Below are positions 44,060 to 53,137 of a DNA stretch of 64,000 nucleotides, one piece after another. The translations under genes and the position numbers were made by a program. The DNA lies in NCBI GenBank assembly GCA_003612485.1, contig RAZA01000005.1, positions 62,001-126,000 of the forward strand. The letters run 5' to 3'. The notes beneath the pieces were generated by a model, which made no database searches, was not told where the DNA came from, and saw nothing but the letters and a program-made list of their open reading frames with translations. The stretch comes from a bacterium D16-50. GTDB lineage: Bacteria; Bacillota; Clostridia; Lachnospirales; Lachnospiraceae. How positions within the stretch are numbered: the first letter of the stretch is position 1; each line of letters begins with the position of its first letter.

Positions 44060-45403
44060 ATGAGGAATCGGGTGGGCATCATAGGCGGCGGAGCCGCCGG
44101 GATGACTGCCGCCATCTCTGCAGCCGCGGAGGGAGCGGAGGTCACGCTGATCGAGGGCAATGACAGGCTGGGCAAGAAAATACTGGCCACCGGAAACGGG
44201 AGATGCAATCTGGGCAACGAAAAGCTGGATGTGGGAGAATACTATACTTGTTCTCCGGAGCGATTGGAGAAATGTCTGGAGCGCTTCAAAACGGAGGATA
44301 CGATATCCTTCTTTCACGGCATGGGGCTGATGCTGCGGAGCAGAAACGGCTACCTTTATCCCTTGTGCGAGCAGGCTTCGGCAGTGCTGGATGTGCTGCG
44401 GCATCAGGTGGCGGCTCTGGGGATACATGTGGTGACGGAATGCAGGGCGGAGCATGTGGAGAGGGACAAAAAAACGGGAAAGCTTCAGGTGCGGGGAAGC
44501 GCTGGAGTTTTTTTGTTCGATAGGGTGGTGATTGCCTGCGGGGGCCGCGCAGCGCCCAAGACCGGCTCCGACGGCAGCGGCTTTACGCTTGCGAAAGATC
44601 TGGGGCATAAGCTGGTTCCCACGGTTCCGGCGCTGGTGCAGCTGCGGTGCAGGGAAGACTATTTCAAGTCGGTGGCGGGGGTCAGGGCCGACGCGATGCT
44701 GAGAGTCCGCCACAAGGGGGAATGGGCGGCAGCCGAAAGGGGAGAGCTGCTGCTGACTGACTACGGAATCTCCGGCATTCCCGTGTTTCAGCTGAGCCGG
44801 GTGGTCAACTACATATTGCTGGAGGACGCCGTTTCGCGGAAAGAGAGAGGGGCGGGGAGGAGAGGCGCCGGTGAAGTGGAGATATGCATAGATTTTCTTC
44901 CCGATTACACGCAGGAGGCATTCAGGGAATTTGCGGAGGAAAGGCGTCTGCTGCAGGGGCAGCGGACGGTGGAAGAATTTTTTGCAGGGATGCTCCACAA
45001 GAAGCTGATGCTGCTCTTTGTGAGACTGGCGGGGCTGAAGCCCTCGGAGAGCATGGCTTGGGCGGACCAGAATAAGATAAGGCAGGTGTATCGGTTCTGC
45101 AGAAATTGGACCGTCCATGTGACCGGAAGCAATTCTTACGAAAATGCGCAGGTCTGTGCCGGCGGAGTGCCGCTCCATGAGGTGACGGAGGATCTGGAGT
45201 CAAAGAAGATGGAGGGAGTCTATTTTGCAGGGGAGATTCTGGACGTGGACGGAAAATGCGGGGGCTATAATCTCCAGTGGGCTTGGTGCAGCGGCCATCT
45301 GGCGGGAGGAGCCGCCGCAAAAATGAAGTCGAAAAGAGAGAGCAAAATTGACGGCAAAAAGGAGGAAGGCCTAGGCGGGACGGATGAGGGCGGCCCCGCC
45401 TGA
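44060..45403 (+). CDS. HI0933/YhiN-family FAD-binding oxidoreductase
   Basis: 447-residue flavoprotein of the HI0933-like family (annotated elsewhere as aminoacetone oxidase family). The dinucleotide motif is GIIGGGAAGMTAAISAA (about 6-22), then KKILATGNGRCNLGN (about 39-53), VIACGGRAAPKTGSDGSG (about 156) and the C-terminal FAD block GVYFAGEILDVDGKCGGYNLQWAW (about 390). The substrate is unknown. A GGGAG site lies 7 nt before the ATG. It is followed after 24 nt by a second FAD protein, so the two are probably co-transcribed. The last 25 residues are Lys/Gly-rich and look like an appended tail. Confidence 0.9.
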   Translation: MRNRVGIIGGGAAGMTAAISAAAEGAEVTLIEGNDRLGKKILATGNGRCNLGNEKLDVGEYYTCSPERLEKCLERFKTEDTISFFHGMGLMLRSRNGYLYPLCEQASAVLDVLRHQVAALGIHVVTECRAEHVERDKKTGKLQVRGSAGVFLFDRVVIACGGRAAPKTGSDGSGFTLAKDLGHKLVPTVPALVQLRCREDYFKSVAGVRADAMLRVRHKGEWAAAERGELLLTDYGISGIPVFQLSRVVNYILLEDAVSRKERGAGRRGAGEVEICIDFLPDYTQEAFREFAEERRLLQGQRTVEEFFAGMLHKKLMLLFVRLAGLKPSESMAWADQNKIRQVYRFCRNWTVHVTGSNSYENAQVCAGGVPLHEVTEDLESKKMEGVYFAGEILDVDGKCGGYNLQWAWCSGHLAGGAAAKMKSKRESKIDGKKEEGLGGTDEGGPA

Positions 45404-45427
45404 CCATTGGGGGAGAAAGGGAAAGAC

Positions 45428-47134
45428 ATGCTTAAACTGAGTCAGATCAAACTGCGTCCGGGACATTCCCAGAGGGCGCTTGTAAAAAAGGCGGCGGATA
45501 TGCTGCGGATTTCCGAGCAGGAGATTCTGGAGATGAGGATTCTGCGCAGATCCATCGATGCAAGAAGAAAGCCGGAGATATTTTATATTTATTCCATAGA
45601 GGTCTCCGTGAAGAACGAGGACAGAATATTACATAGGTTCAGAGGAAAGGAAGGGTTGGTTTGCAGCGGAGAGGATAATGCCTACCGCTTTCCGGGGAAG
45701 AGTCAGCCTGCCGGGGACTTGGAACAGCCTAGCCGGGCAGGGGAAGGAAATGAGCTTTCAGGAGAGGCCCATGGGGAGGAAGCTCCTATAGTGATTGTGG
45801 GGACAGGCCCCGGGGGGCTGTTCTGCGGGTATTTTCTTGCCCTTCACGGCTATAAGCCGATTCTGCTGGAGCGGGGAAAGTGCGTGGAGGAACGGCAGAG
45901 GGATGTGGATGTCTTCTGGGAGACCGGAAAGCTGGATCCGGAATCCAACGTCCAGTTCGGGGAGGGAGGCGCAGGAACCTTTTCCGACGGCAAGCTGAAC
46001 ACGCTGGTAAAGGATAGGGAAGGCAGAGGAAGAGCGGTGCTGGAGACCTTTGTCCGGTTCGGGGCCGGGGAAAGCATTCTCTATGACGCAAGGCCCCACA
46101 TGGGCACGGATGTACTCTGCGGCGTGGTCAGGGGGATGCGGGAGGAGATCATCAGGCTGGGAGGACAGGTGCGCTTTAAAAGCCTCGTGGAGGACGTCTG
46201 CGTCGAGCAGGGGCAGGTGAAGGGCGTGGTTTTAAAAGGCGGTGAGAGAATCGCCTGCAGGAGTCTGGTTCTGGCCATCGGGCACAGTGCAAGGGACACC
46301 TTTGCCATGCTGCATGAAAGGAAGGTGCCGCTGGAGCCCAAGGCCTTTGCCGTGGGGCTGAGGGTGGAACATCCCCAGACCATGGTGAACGAGAGCCAGT
46401 ACGGCATGAGAGATCCCGGGGAGCTGGGGGCCGCTCCCTACAAGGTGACGGCCAAGGCCAAAGGCGGCAGAGGCGTGTATTCCTTCTGCGTATGTCCCGG
46501 AGGGTATGTGGTGAATGCCTCCTCGGAGGAGGGCCGCCTTGCGGTAAACGGAATGAGCTACAGCGCCAGAGACGGAGAAAACGTCAACAGCGCGGTGGTG
46601 GTGACGGTGACGCCGGAGGACTTCGGATCGGATCATCCCCTCGCCGGAATTTCCTTTCAGAGGCAGCTGGAGGAAAGGGCGTATGAGCTTGGCGGCGGCA
46701 GGATTCCGGTCCAGAGATACAAAGACTTTGAGAGCTGCGTGAGTGAAAGAGGGAACGGCGCGGGGATGGGTAGTCAGGATAGGAGGGAGCCGGAAGCGGA
46801 CTTCCAAGAGGACAAAGCCCTTGTGAGGCCCCAGTGCAGGGGGGCGTATTGCTGGGCGGATGTAAGCCGGATTCTTCCCATGAAATACAACGAAGCCATT
46901 GTGGAAGGGATGGAGGCGTTCGGACGGCAGATAGAGGGATTCAATAGGCCGGATGCCTGCTTGGCGGGGGTGGAGAGCCGAACCTCCTCACCGGTGAGAA
47001 TATTGAGAGATGAGAGTATGCAGTCAGCTGTCAGAGGGCTTTATCCCTGTGGCGAGGGAGCGGGCTACGCCGGAGGGATCATGTCTGCCGCCATGGACGG
47101 CATCCGGGTGGCGGAGGCCATTGCAGGAGGCTGA
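45428..47134 (+). CDS. FAD-dependent dehydrogenase (COG2509-type)
   Basis: 568 residues. The N-terminal ferredoxin-like domain (MLKLSQIKLRPG to about 75) is typical of this uncharacterised family. The FAD motif is VIVGTGPGGLFCGYFLA (about 120-136), then NVQFGEGGAGTFSDGKLNT (about 175), CGVVRGMREEI, RVEHPQTMVN (about 313) and the C-terminal YPCGEGAGYAGGIMSAAMDG. Members are often linked to radical or folate chemistry by neighbourhood only, and no reaction is proven. The TTG at 45407 is in frame, but the family start is MLKLSQIKL at 45428. A family-atypical acidic insertion lies at about 443-460. Confidence 0.88.
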   Translation: MLKLSQIKLRPGHSQRALVKKAADMLRISEQEILEMRILRRSIDARRKPEIFYIYSIEVSVKNEDRILHRFRGKEGLVCSGEDNAYRFPGKSQPAGDLEQPSRAGEGNELSGEAHGEEAPIVIVGTGPGGLFCGYFLALHGYKPILLERGKCVEERQRDVDVFWETGKLDPESNVQFGEGGAGTFSDGKLNTLVKDREGRGRAVLETFVRFGAGESILYDARPHMGTDVLCGVVRGMREEIIRLGGQVRFKSLVEDVCVEQGQVKGVVLKGGERIACRSLVLAIGHSARDTFAMLHERKVPLEPKAFAVGLRVEHPQTMVNESQYGMRDPGELGAAPYKVTAKAKGGRGVYSFCVCPGGYVVNASSEEGRLAVNGMSYSARDGENVNSAVVVTVTPEDFGSDHPLAGISFQRQLEERAYELGGGRIPVQRYKDFESCVSERGNGAGMGSQDRREPEADFQEDKALVRPQCRGAYCWADVSRILPMKYNEAIVEGMEAFGRQIEGFNRPDACLAGVESRTSSPVRILRDESMQSAVRGLYPCGEGAGYAGGIMSAAMDGIRVAEAIAGG

Positions 47135-47259
47135 GACGGCCTGATGCGGGGGATCTCCCCCAAAGGTTTACTGTATGCGGCGGCAAAAGAAAAACCGGGA
47201 GCCGGGCGGCTTGGGGGATGAAAACGGCAACAGAGGCCGGAGAGGAAGGAGTTTAGGCC

Positions 47260-47481
47260 ATGAATATGGACGAGAGGATCAAAAGGATCAACGCCTTGTA
47301 TCACAAATCTCAGGAGGAGGGGCTGACTGAGGAGGAGAAGGCAGAGCAGGCCAGACTGCGGAAGGAGTATGTGGCCAGCGTCAGGGCGAATCTGCGGGGA
47401 CAGCTGGACAATATCACCATAATCAATCAGGACGGCACCAAGGAGAATCTGGGCGAAAAGTTCGGGGGAAGACAAGAATGA
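47260..47481 (+). CDS. DUF896 (YnzC-like) small protein
   Basis: 73 residues of the DUF896/YnzC family: RIKRINALYHKSQEEGLTEEE, then QARLRKEYVASVRANLRGQL. It is a helical hairpin protein; Bacillus relatives are in the SOS or growth-linked group, but no function is established. AAGGAG lies 8 nt before the ATG. The stop overlaps the next gene's ATG (ATGA), so coupled translation with the HAD/5-formyl-THF cyclo-ligase fusion is likely. Confidence 0.9.
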   Translation: MNMDERIKRINALYHKSQEEGLTEEEKAEQARLRKEYVASVRANLRGQLDNITIINQDGTKENLGEKFGGRQE

Positions 47482-48872
47482 AGAAAACGCTGTATGTCAC
47501 GGATCTGGACGCAACCCTGCTGAGAAACGACAAGTCTGTCTCAGAGGCTACGGCGCGGATACTGAACTTCCTGATAGACCGGGGAATGCTGATCACCTAT
47601 GCTACGGCCAGATCCGGTCACAGCGCCGCAAAGCTTGTGGGAGACATCGATTTCAGGCTTCCTGCCATCATCCGCAACGGCACGGTATTTGCGGATCCCA
47701 AAACCGGCAGGGAGACGGAGATCATTATGTTTGCGCCGAAGGAGGCGCAGGCCATAGGCCGGTGTATGGAGGGGCTAAAGCTGTGCGGATTCGTCACTAC
47801 ATATCTGGCAGGAGTAGAGAAAAAGCTCTATCTGGAGGGAAGGGTGAATAAGAGCTTTGGCCATTATCTGGAGGAGCATTCCACAGACCGCCGGCTTCTT
47901 CCTGTGAAGACAGAAGAGGAGATGTTTCAGGGGGAGATATGTTACTTCACCTTCATCGGGGACAAGACCGAGCTGGATCCTCTTTATGAGAGAGTTCGGG
48001 AGGGCGGGAATTGGACCTGCATATATCAGCAGGATGTCTATACCCCGGACTATTGGCTGGAGCTGTGCCCGAAGGATGCCACCAAGGCCAAAGCGGCCCG
48101 GAAGCTGAAGGAGCGTTACGGCTGCGAGAGGCTGGTGGTGTTCGGGGATTCTCTGAACGATGTCTCCATGTTTCAGGCTGCGGACGAGGCCTATGCGGTG
48201 GAGAATGCCATGGAGGAGGTGAAGGCCTTGGCCACCGGAATCATTTCAGGGAATGAGGAGGACGGCGTGGCGCGGTGGCTGCAGGAGGAGTATGGGAGAT
48301 CTGCAGCCGCCGGCAAAAGGGAAATCCGCAGAAGGGTTTTGGCTCTCCGGGACGGGCTTGACCGGACAGAGCAGGAACGGGGCCGCCTGCTGCTGACGGA
48401 AAGGATTCTGGGGCATCAGTGGTTTTATAATTCCCACATTATTTTAGGCTTTGCAAGCTGCGGAAGCGAGATCGATACAAGGGAACTTCTGCAGGAGGCG
48501 CTGCGTCTGGGCAAAAGGCTGTTCCTGCCCAAGGTGACGGGGGAGGAGCAGGCTCAGATGAGGTTTTTTAGGGTCAGGCGGCTGGAGGAGCTTAAGGAAG
48601 GGTACAAGGGTATATTAGAACCCTCGGAGAGCTGTGAGGAATACATTTATTCTGAGGCAGAGGCCCCAAATACCTTGATGCTGATGCCCGGGGCGGCGTT
48701 CGATTCCTACCGGAATAGGATCGGCTACGGGAAGGGATTCTATGATAGATTTCTGGCGGACAAGGAGGCTCTGCAGCTGCGAACCATAGCGGTGGGATAC
48801 CGCTGCCAGCTGGTGGATGAGATACCGGCTGACCATGGGGACATAAGGCCGTATCAGGTGATCTGCGTGTAG
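47478..48872 (+). CDS. HAD (Cof-type) hydrolase fused to 5-formyltetrahydrofolate cyclo-ligase
   Basis: 464 residues in two parts. Residues 1 to about 270 are a Cof-type HAD phosphatase: DLDATLLRND (nucleophile Asp, about 8-12), the middle cap, then KERYGCERLVVFGDSLNDVSMF with the GDSLND metal site (about 222). Residues about 275-464 are a cyclo-ligase that makes 5,10-methenyl-THF from 5-formyl-THF with ATP: KREIRRRVLALRD, FLPKV and the substrate/ATP loop NRIGYGKGFYDRFL (about 415-428). The reading frame is continuous across the junction at 48299-48310 (GRSAAAGKREIRR), so it is a fusion and not a frameshift artefact. Why the two activities are joined is unclear. Confidence 0.92.
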   Translation: MKKTLYVTDLDATLLRNDKSVSEATARILNFLIDRGMLITYATARSGHSAAKLVGDIDFRLPAIIRNGTVFADPKTGRETEIIMFAPKEAQAIGRCMEGLKLCGFVTTYLAGVEKKLYLEGRVNKSFGHYLEEHSTDRRLLPVKTEEEMFQGEICYFTFIGDKTELDPLYERVREGGNWTCIYQQDVYTPDYWLELCPKDATKAKAARKLKERYGCERLVVFGDSLNDVSMFQAADEAYAVENAMEEVKALATGIISGNEEDGVARWLQEEYGRSAAAGKREIRRRVLALRDGLDRTEQERGRLLLTERILGHQWFYNSHIILGFASCGSEIDTRELLQEALRLGKRLFLPKVTGEEQAQMRFFRVRRLEELKEGYKGILEPSESCEEYIYSEAEAPNTLMLMPGAAFDSYRNRIGYGKGFYDRFLADKEALQLRTIAVGYRCQLVDEIPADHGDIRPYQVICV

Positions 48873-48916
48873 GCGGGAGTTTTCGGCAAATTTTTGTGTC
48901 TGATATTGTAAAATAT

Positions 48917-48945
48917 ATGACAAGGGCTGTCATTAGGAGTATAAT
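48917..48945 (+). promoter_or_regulatory. feoAB promoter with inverted repeat
   Basis: ATGACA (48917-48922), a 17-nt spacer and TATAAT (48940-48945) precede feoA. The inverted repeat ATGACA-N5-TGTCAT (48917-48933) covers the -35 box and half the spacer, a typical place for a repressor site. I cannot assign it to Fur or a DtxR-type regulator. Confidence 0.6.
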
Positions 48946-48999
48946 GGAACGGAACAGGAAATATGGATTGACTCAAAATTTGACGAAAGAGGCGATAAC

Positions 49000-49350
49000 A
49001 TGACGCTTTATGAGGCGCAAAAGGGCGGCAGCTACTGTGTGGAAGGGCTGTCCGTGGAGCCGGCCATCACCAGAAGGCTGCAGGCCTTGGGGTTAAATGA
49101 CGGAACAGTGGTAAATGTATTGAACAGGAAAAAGCACGGAGCCTTGATTGTGCAGGTCCGGGGGACTCGGCTGGCTCTGGGAAAGCATATTTCATCCAGC
49201 ATTCAGGTCAGCGAGGGCAGCGGGGCGGCATCGGGACCGGAAGGCAGGGAAGGTCTGGCGGAGGGAATGGGAATTCATGGGATCTGTGTGGTGGAGGACA
49301 AAAACTTCCCGGAGCCTGCAAAGAAGGAGGACGACAGCCGTGAATCGTAA
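49000..49350 (+). CDS. feoA: Ferrous iron transport protein A
   Basis: 116 residues. The SH3-like FeoA domain occupies the first 70: TLYEAQKGGSYCVEGLS, RRLQALGLNDGTVVNVLNRKKHGALIVQVRG, RLALGKHISSSI. An extra Gly/Glu-rich tail of about 45 residues follows, which most FeoA proteins lack. The gene overlaps feoB by 11 nt. FeoA is a small cytoplasmic partner of the FeoB transporter. Confidence 0.92.
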   Translation: MTLYEAQKGGSYCVEGLSVEPAITRRLQALGLNDGTVVNVLNRKKHGALIVQVRGTRLALGKHISSSIQVSEGSGAASGPEGREGLAEGMGIHGICVVEDKNFPEPAKKEDDSRES

Positions 49351-51382
49351 TATAGGCATTGGGGCGAAAAAAACCGACGGGAAGCAGAGACGGCATATCA
49401 ATGTGGCCTGCATCGGCAATCCCAACTGCGGCAAGACCACGCTGTTCAACGCTCTCACCGGATCCCGGCTCAAGGTGGCGAACTGGCCCGGAGTTACCGT
49501 GGAGCGTGTGGAGGGGGAGACAAGCTATGAGGATACCAAGATCACCCTCATTGACACGCCGGGCATCTATTCCTTGACCTGCTATACCATAGAAGAGAAA
49601 GTTACCAGAAAATGCGCCATGGACGATGAGATAGACGCCATCATCAACGTGGTGGACGCTTCTTCTCTGGAGCGCAATCTATACCTGACGCTGCAGCTGC
49701 TGGAGCTGGGGAAGCCGGTAGTGCTGGCGCTGAACATGATGGACGTGGTGAAGGAGCGGGGCATGGAGCTGGACATGCACCGTCTGCCGGAGATGCTTGG
49801 GGGGATACCGGTGGTGCCGGTATCGGCGGCTAGACGCACTGGGCTGGATATTTTGCTTCATGCGGTGATCCATCACTGCGAGGAGGGCATGGAGGAGTAT
49901 ATTCTGGATTATCCCTCGGAGATTGAGGAAAGAATCGTGAAGCTGACCTCCATGATGCAGGAGAGCTATCCCAGTCATTGCTCCGCCCGGTGGCATGCAA
50001 TCAAGCTGCTGGAGGACGACGAAGAGGTCAGGCAGGATCATCCCATCTCCGTGGACGGTCTGGTGGACAGAAGCTATGAGAAGGAAATCATACAGAGCAA
50101 GTATGCCTATATAGAGAAGGTGGTCCATGAGATCCTTTTTTATAAGGGAAAAAAGGCGGCTTCCACGGATAGGATAGACAGGCTGCTCACCCATCCCCTT
50201 TGGGGAATCCCCGTCTTCCTGCTGATCATGTGTCTGGTGTTTTTTATGACCTTCACGGTGGGGGATGCCCTGAAAGGTGTGTTTGAGACGGGGCTGGACA
50301 TGGTTTCCGACGGGGCGGCCGGGATTTTGGAGACCATAGGCGCGGCAGGATGGCTGAAATCTTTGATCGTGGAGGGAATCATAGCAGGAGTGGGAGGAAT
50401 CCTTACCTTTATTCCCAATATTTTCATACTGTTCCTTGCGCTGGCGGTTCTTGAGGACAGCGGCTACATGGCAAGAGTGGCCTATGTGATGGATTCCGTC
50501 ATGGGAAGGGTGGGGATCTCCGGAAAGGCCTTTCTGCCCATGATTCTGGGATTCGGCTGCACGGTGCCGGCCATTATGGCAACCAGAGCTCTGGAGACGG
50601 AGCATGACAGAAGAAGGACCATGCTGGTGACTCCTTTCATGTCCTGCTCCGCAAGGCTGCCTATCTATGTGCTGTTCTCGGATATTTTCTTTCCGAAGCA
50701 TCCCGCAGCGGTGGCCTTTTCCATGTATGTGGCAGGCATGGCCATGGCCATTTTGGTGGCGCTTGTGGTTAACCGTCTGGAGAAGGGCAAGGTCAACGAC
50801 TCTCTGCTGATAGAGCTGCCGGAATATAAGCGTCCCAATGGGAGAACCATCCGCATCTACGTGTGGAATAAGCTGAAGGATTATCTGTCCAAGGCGGGAA
50901 CCACCATTTTCATAGCGTCCATCGTGATCTGGCTTGTGCTGAACTTCGGCATGGCGGGCTTGGTGGAGGATCCGGCAGAAAGCTTCGGGGCCATGCTGGG
51001 CCGGGTGCTGGTGCCGGTGCTGGCCCCTGCCGGGCTGGGAATGTGGCAGATCGGAGTGGCGCTGCTTTCGGGGATCTCAGCAAAAGAAGTGGTGGTGTCC
51101 AGCTTTGCGGTATTGTTCGGAGTGACCAATGCCAATTCCGAGGCGGGAATGGCGGCAATCATAGAGAATGTCCATAGGGTGGATCCGTCCTTCGGGCCTC
51201 TGAACGCCTACTCCCTGATGCTTTTCTGCCTGCTGTACATACCTTGTGTGGCCACGGTGGCCACCATAAAGAAGGAGAGCGGTTCATGGAGATTCACGCT
51301 GGGGATGATGGCCTTCCAGCTGCTTCTGGCTTGGACCGTGAGCACATTGGTGTTTCAGCTGGGGAGCCTGCTGGCGGGGTAA
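49340..51382 (+). CDS. feoB: Ferrous iron transporter B
   Basis: 680-residue membrane GTPase importing Fe2+. The cytoplasmic G domain has GNPNCGKTTLF (G1), LKVANWPGVTVE (switch I), DTPGIYSL (G3) and LNMMDVV (G4). Membrane part: gate motif GFGCTVPAIMATRALE (about 415), a second gate around SGISAKEVVVSS, and about 9 helices. The start is a GTG at 49340 with GGAGG 9 nt upstream; the longer open frame from 49148 is antisense/out-of-frame reading of feoA. Regulation probably follows iron through the site before feoA. Confidence 0.95.
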   Translation: MNRNIGIGAKKTDGKQRRHINVACIGNPNCGKTTLFNALTGSRLKVANWPGVTVERVEGETSYEDTKITLIDTPGIYSLTCYTIEEKVTRKCAMDDEIDAIINVVDASSLERNLYLTLQLLELGKPVVLALNMMDVVKERGMELDMHRLPEMLGGIPVVPVSAARRTGLDILLHAVIHHCEEGMEEYILDYPSEIEERIVKLTSMMQESYPSHCSARWHAIKLLEDDEEVRQDHPISVDGLVDRSYEKEIIQSKYAYIEKVVHEILFYKGKKAASTDRIDRLLTHPLWGIPVFLLIMCLVFFMTFTVGDALKGVFETGLDMVSDGAAGILETIGAAGWLKSLIVEGIIAGVGGILTFIPNIFILFLALAVLEDSGYMARVAYVMDSVMGRVGISGKAFLPMILGFGCTVPAIMATRALETEHDRRRTMLVTPFMSCSARLPIYVLFSDIFFPKHPAAVAFSMYVAGMAMAILVALVVNRLEKGKVNDSLLIELPEYKRPNGRTIRIYVWNKLKDYLSKAGTTIFIASIVIWLVLNFGMAGLVEDPAESFGAMLGRVLVPVLAPAGLGMWQIGVALLSGISAKEVVVSSFAVLFGVTNANSEAGMAAIIENVHRVDPSFGPLNAYSLMLFCLLYIPCVATVATIKKESGSWRFTLGMMAFQLLLAWTVSTLVFQLGSLLAG

Positions 51383-51411
51383 GCTCAAGGGTTGCAGGCA
51401 TTGCTTAACAA

Positions 51412-51447
51412 GTTTTTATGTCTTGTCAGGTTTTTGTGTCTTGTCCG
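51412..51447 (+). repeat. 18-bp tandem direct repeat before the LytTR gene
   Basis: Two adjacent 18-bp copies (51412-51429 and 51430-51447) differ at two positions (A/G and A/C) and share GTTTTT, TGTCTTGTC. They lie 14 nt before the LytTR regulator's start, between feoB and that gene. LytTR proteins bind pairs of direct repeats, so this may be an autoregulatory site. Confidence 0.65.
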
Positions 51448-51460
51448 GAGAAAGGTCGAA

Positions 51461-52210
51461 ATGTTAAACATAGCGGTAGTTGACGACGAGCAGGTCCATA
51501 GGGACATTTTGATGAAATACATTGAGGAGTGGAAGGCCAGAGAAGGCGTGGAAGCGCAGGTGGAAGATTTTCCCAGCGGCGAGGCCTTCTATTTCTCATG
51601 GTGCGGGGATCAGCGCTGGGACGTGCTTTTTCTGGACATCTGTATGGAGGGAGAGACGGCGGGCGTCATGCTTGCCAGAAAACTGCGGGAAAAAAAGCGG
51701 GCCATCGTCATTATTTTTACCACCGGAATCCCCGATTATATGCAGGAGGGCTTTGAGGTGGAGGCGCTGCATTATCTCCTGAAGCCCTTGGACAAGAGAA
51801 AGGTCTGGGAATGTCTGGACAAATGCTTTCGGCGTACAGAGACGGAGCGCAGGACTGTCCTCCTTCCCATAGAGGAGGGTACGGTGAAGGTGGATGGGGA
51901 CAAGATACTGTATGCGGAGGCGGTGGGGCATTACTGTACCGTGACTTGCGCTGAGGAGGTTCTGGAGGTGAGGATGGGAATCCGGGAGCTGGAGCGCAAG
52001 CTTCGGGAAAGCATGGGGATAGGAGAGGGGCAGGAAGGAAATTTTGTGTTCACTCACCGTTCCTATCTGGTGAATGTGCAAAAGATCGCCAGAATGGGAA
52101 GGCAGGACATTCTCATGGACAACGGTGTGTCGGTGCCGGTGAGCCGCAGATCCTATAATCAGGTGAATGATAGGTTCATTGCACTGTTTTTGCGGCCTGA
52201 GAGGGCATAG
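51461..52210 (+). CDS. LytTR-family response regulator
   Basis: 249 residues. The receiver domain (about 1-120) has the DDE acidic pair (8-10) and the phospho-acceptor Asp in LFLDICMEG (about 58), plus the KPL motif (about 108). The LytTR DNA-binding domain (about 140-245) has VKVDGDKILYAEAVGHYC and FVFTHRSYLVNVQKIARM. The frame is open to 51392, but this would add only a repeated FLCLVR stretch from the tandem repeat, and the family start is MLNIAVVDD at 51461. It precedes and is presumably phosphorylated by the adjacent GHKL kinase. Confidence 0.93.
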   Translation: MLNIAVVDDEQVHRDILMKYIEEWKAREGVEAQVEDFPSGEAFYFSWCGDQRWDVLFLDICMEGETAGVMLARKLREKKRAIVIIFTTGIPDYMQEGFEVEALHYLLKPLDKRKVWECLDKCFRRTETERRTVLLPIEEGTVKVDGDKILYAEAVGHYCTVTCAEEVLEVRMGIRELERKLRESMGIGEGQEGNFVFTHRSYLVNVQKIARMGRQDILMDNGVSVPVSRRSYNQVNDRFIALFLRPERA

Positions 52211-52220
52211 AGGTATTTGC

Positions 52221-52940
52221 ATGATTGTGAATGTGATTATTCTGACAGCGGCAATAGCCGCCGCTATGGTAGGAACACGCTTTTATGTCCGCTGGTTTGT
52301 GGAACGTCAGATCGCCGGATATCAGAACGACCTGACCCAGAAGCATTGTCAGGAGGTGGATAATCTCTATCGTCAGACAAGGGGCTGGAGACATGATTTC
52401 AAGAATCATTTGCAGACCATGCAGGCATATCTGGAGCTTGGGCAGTTAGAGCCTCTGGAACACTATATCAGGGAGCTGACAGAGGATTATAATCGGATGG
52501 ACATGGTGCTGAGGACGGGGAACACTATGGTGGACGCCATTCTCAACAGCAAGCTTTCCGTTCTTCGGGAAGGGGATATCCGGGTGGATGCCTCGGCTGC
52601 GGTGCCGGAGGGGATTCCTGTGTCGGACGTGGATCTGAGCGTCATGATCGGAAATCTTTTGGACAATGCTATGGAGGCCTGCCTGAAGATACCTGCGGAG
52701 AAACGGTTTGTGCGTTTTTATATGGCTAAGGCTAAGGAGAACTTGTATATTTATGTGATGAATTCCGCGGGCGGGGAATATCGCCGGGGAATAGGAGGAT
52801 ATCTGTCTACCAAGGCCTCTGACGGCCACGGCTATGGGCTCGCAAGAATCGACAAGGTGGTCAAAAAGTACAAGGGGTATCGGAATAGGCAGGATGAGGG
52901 GGATGTTTTTGCCACGGAGATTCTGATTCCGCTCTGCTAA
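52221..52940 (+). CDS. Short GHKL (AgrC-like) sensor histidine kinase
   Basis: 239 residues. A single N-terminal hydrophobic helix (about 2-22) precedes the kinase core: phospho-acceptor His in RGWRHDFKNHLQTMQ (about 58), N-box GNLLDNAMEAC (about 152) and G-box DGHGYGLARI (about 203). AgrC-type kinases usually carry 5-7 membrane helices as sensor; here that domain is missing, so it either senses something at the membrane or cytoplasm or works with a partner. It starts 10 nt after the LytTR gene. Confidence 0.92.
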   Translation: MIVNVIILTAAIAAAMVGTRFYVRWFVERQIAGYQNDLTQKHCQEVDNLYRQTRGWRHDFKNHLQTMQAYLELGQLEPLEHYIRELTEDYNRMDMVLRTGNTMVDAILNSKLSVLREGDIRVDASAAVPEGIPVSDVDLSVMIGNLLDNAMEACLKIPAEKRFVRFYMAKAKENLYIYVMNSAGGEYRRGIGGYLSTKASDGHGYGLARIDKVVKKYKGYRNRQDEGDVFATEILIPLC

Positions 52941-53011
52941 AAAAGGCAGTCTCTTTGCGGCAAAACAAAGACGGATACCAATTGAAAATCAGGAGTTCCA
53001 TTCGTGCAGAA

Positions 53012-53046
53012 AAAGAGCCGTTGGTGCAGGAACGGTTCTTTTTTTG
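53012..53046 (+). terminator. Terminator after the two-component pair
   Basis: AAAGAGCCGTT (53012-53022) pairs with AACGGTTCTTT (53031-53041), followed by a T run. Confidence 0.8.
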
Positions 53047-53137
53047 TAGTTTGGTATACAATGAGGACAGAATAAAAAAGGGCGCACGGGAGAGGTTTTT
53101 GGAGACTTTTGCCGTTTGCCCGGAAGGGAGAGAAATC

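Noticed and set aside
47150..47175. GGGGGA/TCCCCC hairpin as terminator
   Set aside because: The loop is too short and no T run follows.
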